A DNA stretch of 64,000 bases from DATJPR01 sp963843525 (GTDB taxonomy: Bacteria; Bacteroidota; Ignavibacteria; UBA10030; UBA6906): assembly GCA_963843525.1 (NCBI GenBank), contig CAWJKM010000007.1, positions 310,001 to 374,000 of the forward strand, written 5' to 3'. Position 1 is the first letter of the stretch. Each line of letters starts with the position of its first letter. The translations under genes and the position numbers were made by a program. Below are positions 62,659 to 64,000 of the stretch, in pieces. The notes beneath the pieces are model-generated. The model searched no databases. It was not told where the DNA came from and worked only from the letters and a program-made list of their open reading frames with translations.

Positions 62659-63771
62659 CTAATATGCGACTACAAGTTGGAGCACGGTGAGATTGTCTTT
62701 CGGCATGGTGGTGCCATGGATCCTCGTCTCGCGACGGACAAGCTTGAGGAGGACATCCTTATAAAGGAAATATCCCAAGCCGCCTTCAAATTCCGTGACA
62801 TCGTAATCCCAGGGTTGCTCCGTCCCACCGAGAAGCGCTTCCCCGAAATGCATCCCGCTGAGCCGGAGGGCGAGGTAGAGACGGGGCATGACGGTATATT
62901 TTCCCTCCACGGAAAACCCCAGGACTCTGAACGTCTCATCGTTGGTCTCGAGAGGGACTTGATATGTGCTGTAGACGCCTTCAGCATTCAGCACGCCGTA
63001 TCCTCTGCTGAACTCGATGTCGAATTCCATCGCCCGCTGGTTGTACGTATTGACATCGATCGCACGGGGAAGTGAAGTGGACGTCTCTTCGAGGTAGGGG
63101 CCCCAGGCGTAGGCACCACCCACGGTCAGGCCGACAAACGGGGTGACGGCGAGACGAATGAGCTTTCCGAAATCGCTGTTTGTATTTCCTCCGCCATAGG
63201 ACGTCTCGCTGATTGTCCCGCTTGTCACGGCAACTGCGTAATCTACAATCCCGAACGAGCCGTAGACCATCATCCCGATATCGTAGATCCCTCCGTCCAG
63301 GAGATACATTCCGGATCCGCTCCCCTCTGCTGCAAGAATATCCCGTTCGGTGGTCACCCTTGCCGGGAGAGCCGTGCGATAGTCATAAAGAACCGGGAGC
63401 CCGAACAACGGGTTCTGTCGGGGGAAAATTCTTTCACCAAGATTGCCGAACGGGAGATCGAATTTCCCTGCGAGGATGTTCAGGTTGAGAGGAGTAAGGT
63501 TCGCAAGCCGGATGGCGACGTAGTCGAAGTAGGCGGATCCATTATCGAGGACTCTCGCATTCACGAGACCGGCGACGTTGTCATTCACATACCCGTCGAG
63601 AAACAAATCAGACTCCAACCCGAACGACGGTCTCCCACTGTTCATGGAACGTGGTGAGGTCGTCGCTGCGCTCTTGTAAAACTGTACGGCAGTCTGACCG
63701 CTCACGACGATCTGTGATGTTGCAATGACTGGCGCCAGCAACAGGGCGGCGGCAATGCAAGTTTTGTTCAT
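62659..63771 (-). CDS. Putative outer-membrane beta-barrel (porin-like) protein
   Basis: A 370-residue protein. The ATG at 63769-63771 gives a clean signal peptide (MNKTCIAAALLLAPVIATSQ). The remainder has alternating hydrophobic/polar strands and ends in an aromatic/Tyr-containing strand (VLQLVVAY), as in outer-membrane barrels; a porin- or DUF-like beta-barrel is likely. First gene of the operon with the two-component system, so it may be sensed or controlled by it. Family not identified. Confidence 0.7.
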   Translation of the reverse strand: MNKTCIAAALLLAPVIATSQIVVSGQTAVQFYKSAATTSPRSMNSGRPSFGLESDLFLDGYVNDNVAGLVNARVLDNGSAYFDYVAIRLANLTPLNLNILAGKFDLPFGNLGERIFPRQNPLFGLPVLYDYRTALPARVTTERDILAAEGSGSGMYLLDGGIYDIGMMVYGSFGIVDYAVAVTSGTISETSYGGGNTNSDFGKLIRLAVTPFVGLTVGGAYAWGPYLEETSTSLPRAIDVNTYNQRAMEFDIEFSRGYGVLNAEGVYSTYQVPLETNDETFRVLGFSVEGKYTVMPRLYLALRLSGMHFGEALLGGTEQPWDYDVTEFEGGLGYFLYKDVLLKLVRRETRIHGTTMPKDNLTVLQLVVAY

Positions 63772-64000
63772 CCCGTCGAAAAGTATCCGTCCGACGATCA
63801 TTTGACCGTTCCCGACATAAAAGTGGGCGCCTGGATGTCCGCCGCCTTCATTCAACAACCGGCGGCGGGCAGGCTCATTCCAGGGATAACCTTACCTTCA
63901 TCCCGCTCTGCGGGATTCAGCAGGACTCGTTGGCATGGCTCTAGTATGTGAAGTCAGCTTCAACCAGCGAGTGTTCCTGAACATCTATGGTGCGACGCTC
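63772..64000. other. Upstream region of the two-component operon, window end
   Basis: No gene is visible to the window edge. GGCATGGC and GGGATG-type sequences do not make a convincing promoter. A small hairpin ATCCCGC/GCGGGAT lies near 63900-63913. Confidence 0.35.

Overview
The window (about 56-58% G+C by eye) looks like a chromosomal piece from an uncultured member of the FCB group, probably an Ignavibacteria/Bacteroidota-like lineage. Four secreted proteins end in a type IX secretion (T9SS) sorting domain with the QNYPNPFNP motif, usual for that group. The genome also uses sigma-54, SpoIIE/STAS partner switching, group I introns and leader-peptide attenuation. Genes are packed tightly, with many 4-base ATGA, GTGA and TTGA stop/start overlaps.

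Layout. 1-6.8 kb: tsaC (cut by the window edge), a secreted PIG-L deacetylase-like protein, and a three-gene ABC importer of the ferric-iron/AEP class (lipoprotein, ATPase, fused double permease). 6.8-12.5 kb: tRNA-Arg(CCG), a TPR membrane protein, and a partner-switching module (SpoIIE phosphatase, STAS, HATPase, SpoIIE phosphatase). 12.5-22 kb: a Xer-like recombinase with a degraded active site, leuS, an envelope polysaccharide cluster (GT2, MsbA-like exporter, O-antigen ligase-like protein, GT2), a DUF1844 protein and nadK. 22-32 kb: a minus-strand operon (5'-nucleotidase, DUF4013, haem-like lipoprotein), tRNA-Ala(GGC), an ABC exporter, a DUF255 thioredoxin-domain protein, arfB, and a PhoU-like/Pit phosphate pair. 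32-40 kb: a cold-shock gene, then a complete his operon (hisZGDCBHAF-IE) preceded by a His-rich leader peptide and a terminator/antiterminator.

40-57 kb is accessory DNA anchored on tRNA-Asn(GUU). The tRNA gene is split in its anticodon loop by a group I intron of IC3 type that carries an HNH endonuclease gene. A broken copy of the tRNA 5' half, interrupted by small palindromes, lies just upstream. The tRNA 3' end recurs at 43.4 kb and 53.2 kb, each time followed by its own terminator, as expected for attachment sites of integrated elements. A truncated tyrosine integrase sits beside the middle copy. The cargo includes a four-helix-bundle (S23) gene flanked by inverted 7-bp-period repeats, T9SS proteins, a Ser/Thr kinase-TPR protein, a sigma-54 activator and fragments of IS21, kinase and GH30 genes. 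A 184-bp identical repeat ends two T9SS genes 9.7 kb apart. 57-64 kb: a DUF362 T9SS protein and a minus-strand operon of an outer-membrane-like protein, a sensor kinase and an NtrC-type regulator.

The most notable signals are (1) the tRNA-Asn IC3 intron with HNH gene and nearby attachment sites, (2) the his attenuator with nine His codons and alternative RNA folds, (3) tandem repeats with a strict 7-bp period at several intergenic sites, and (4) three single-base frameshifts, all in the same direction, in otherwise intact genes.
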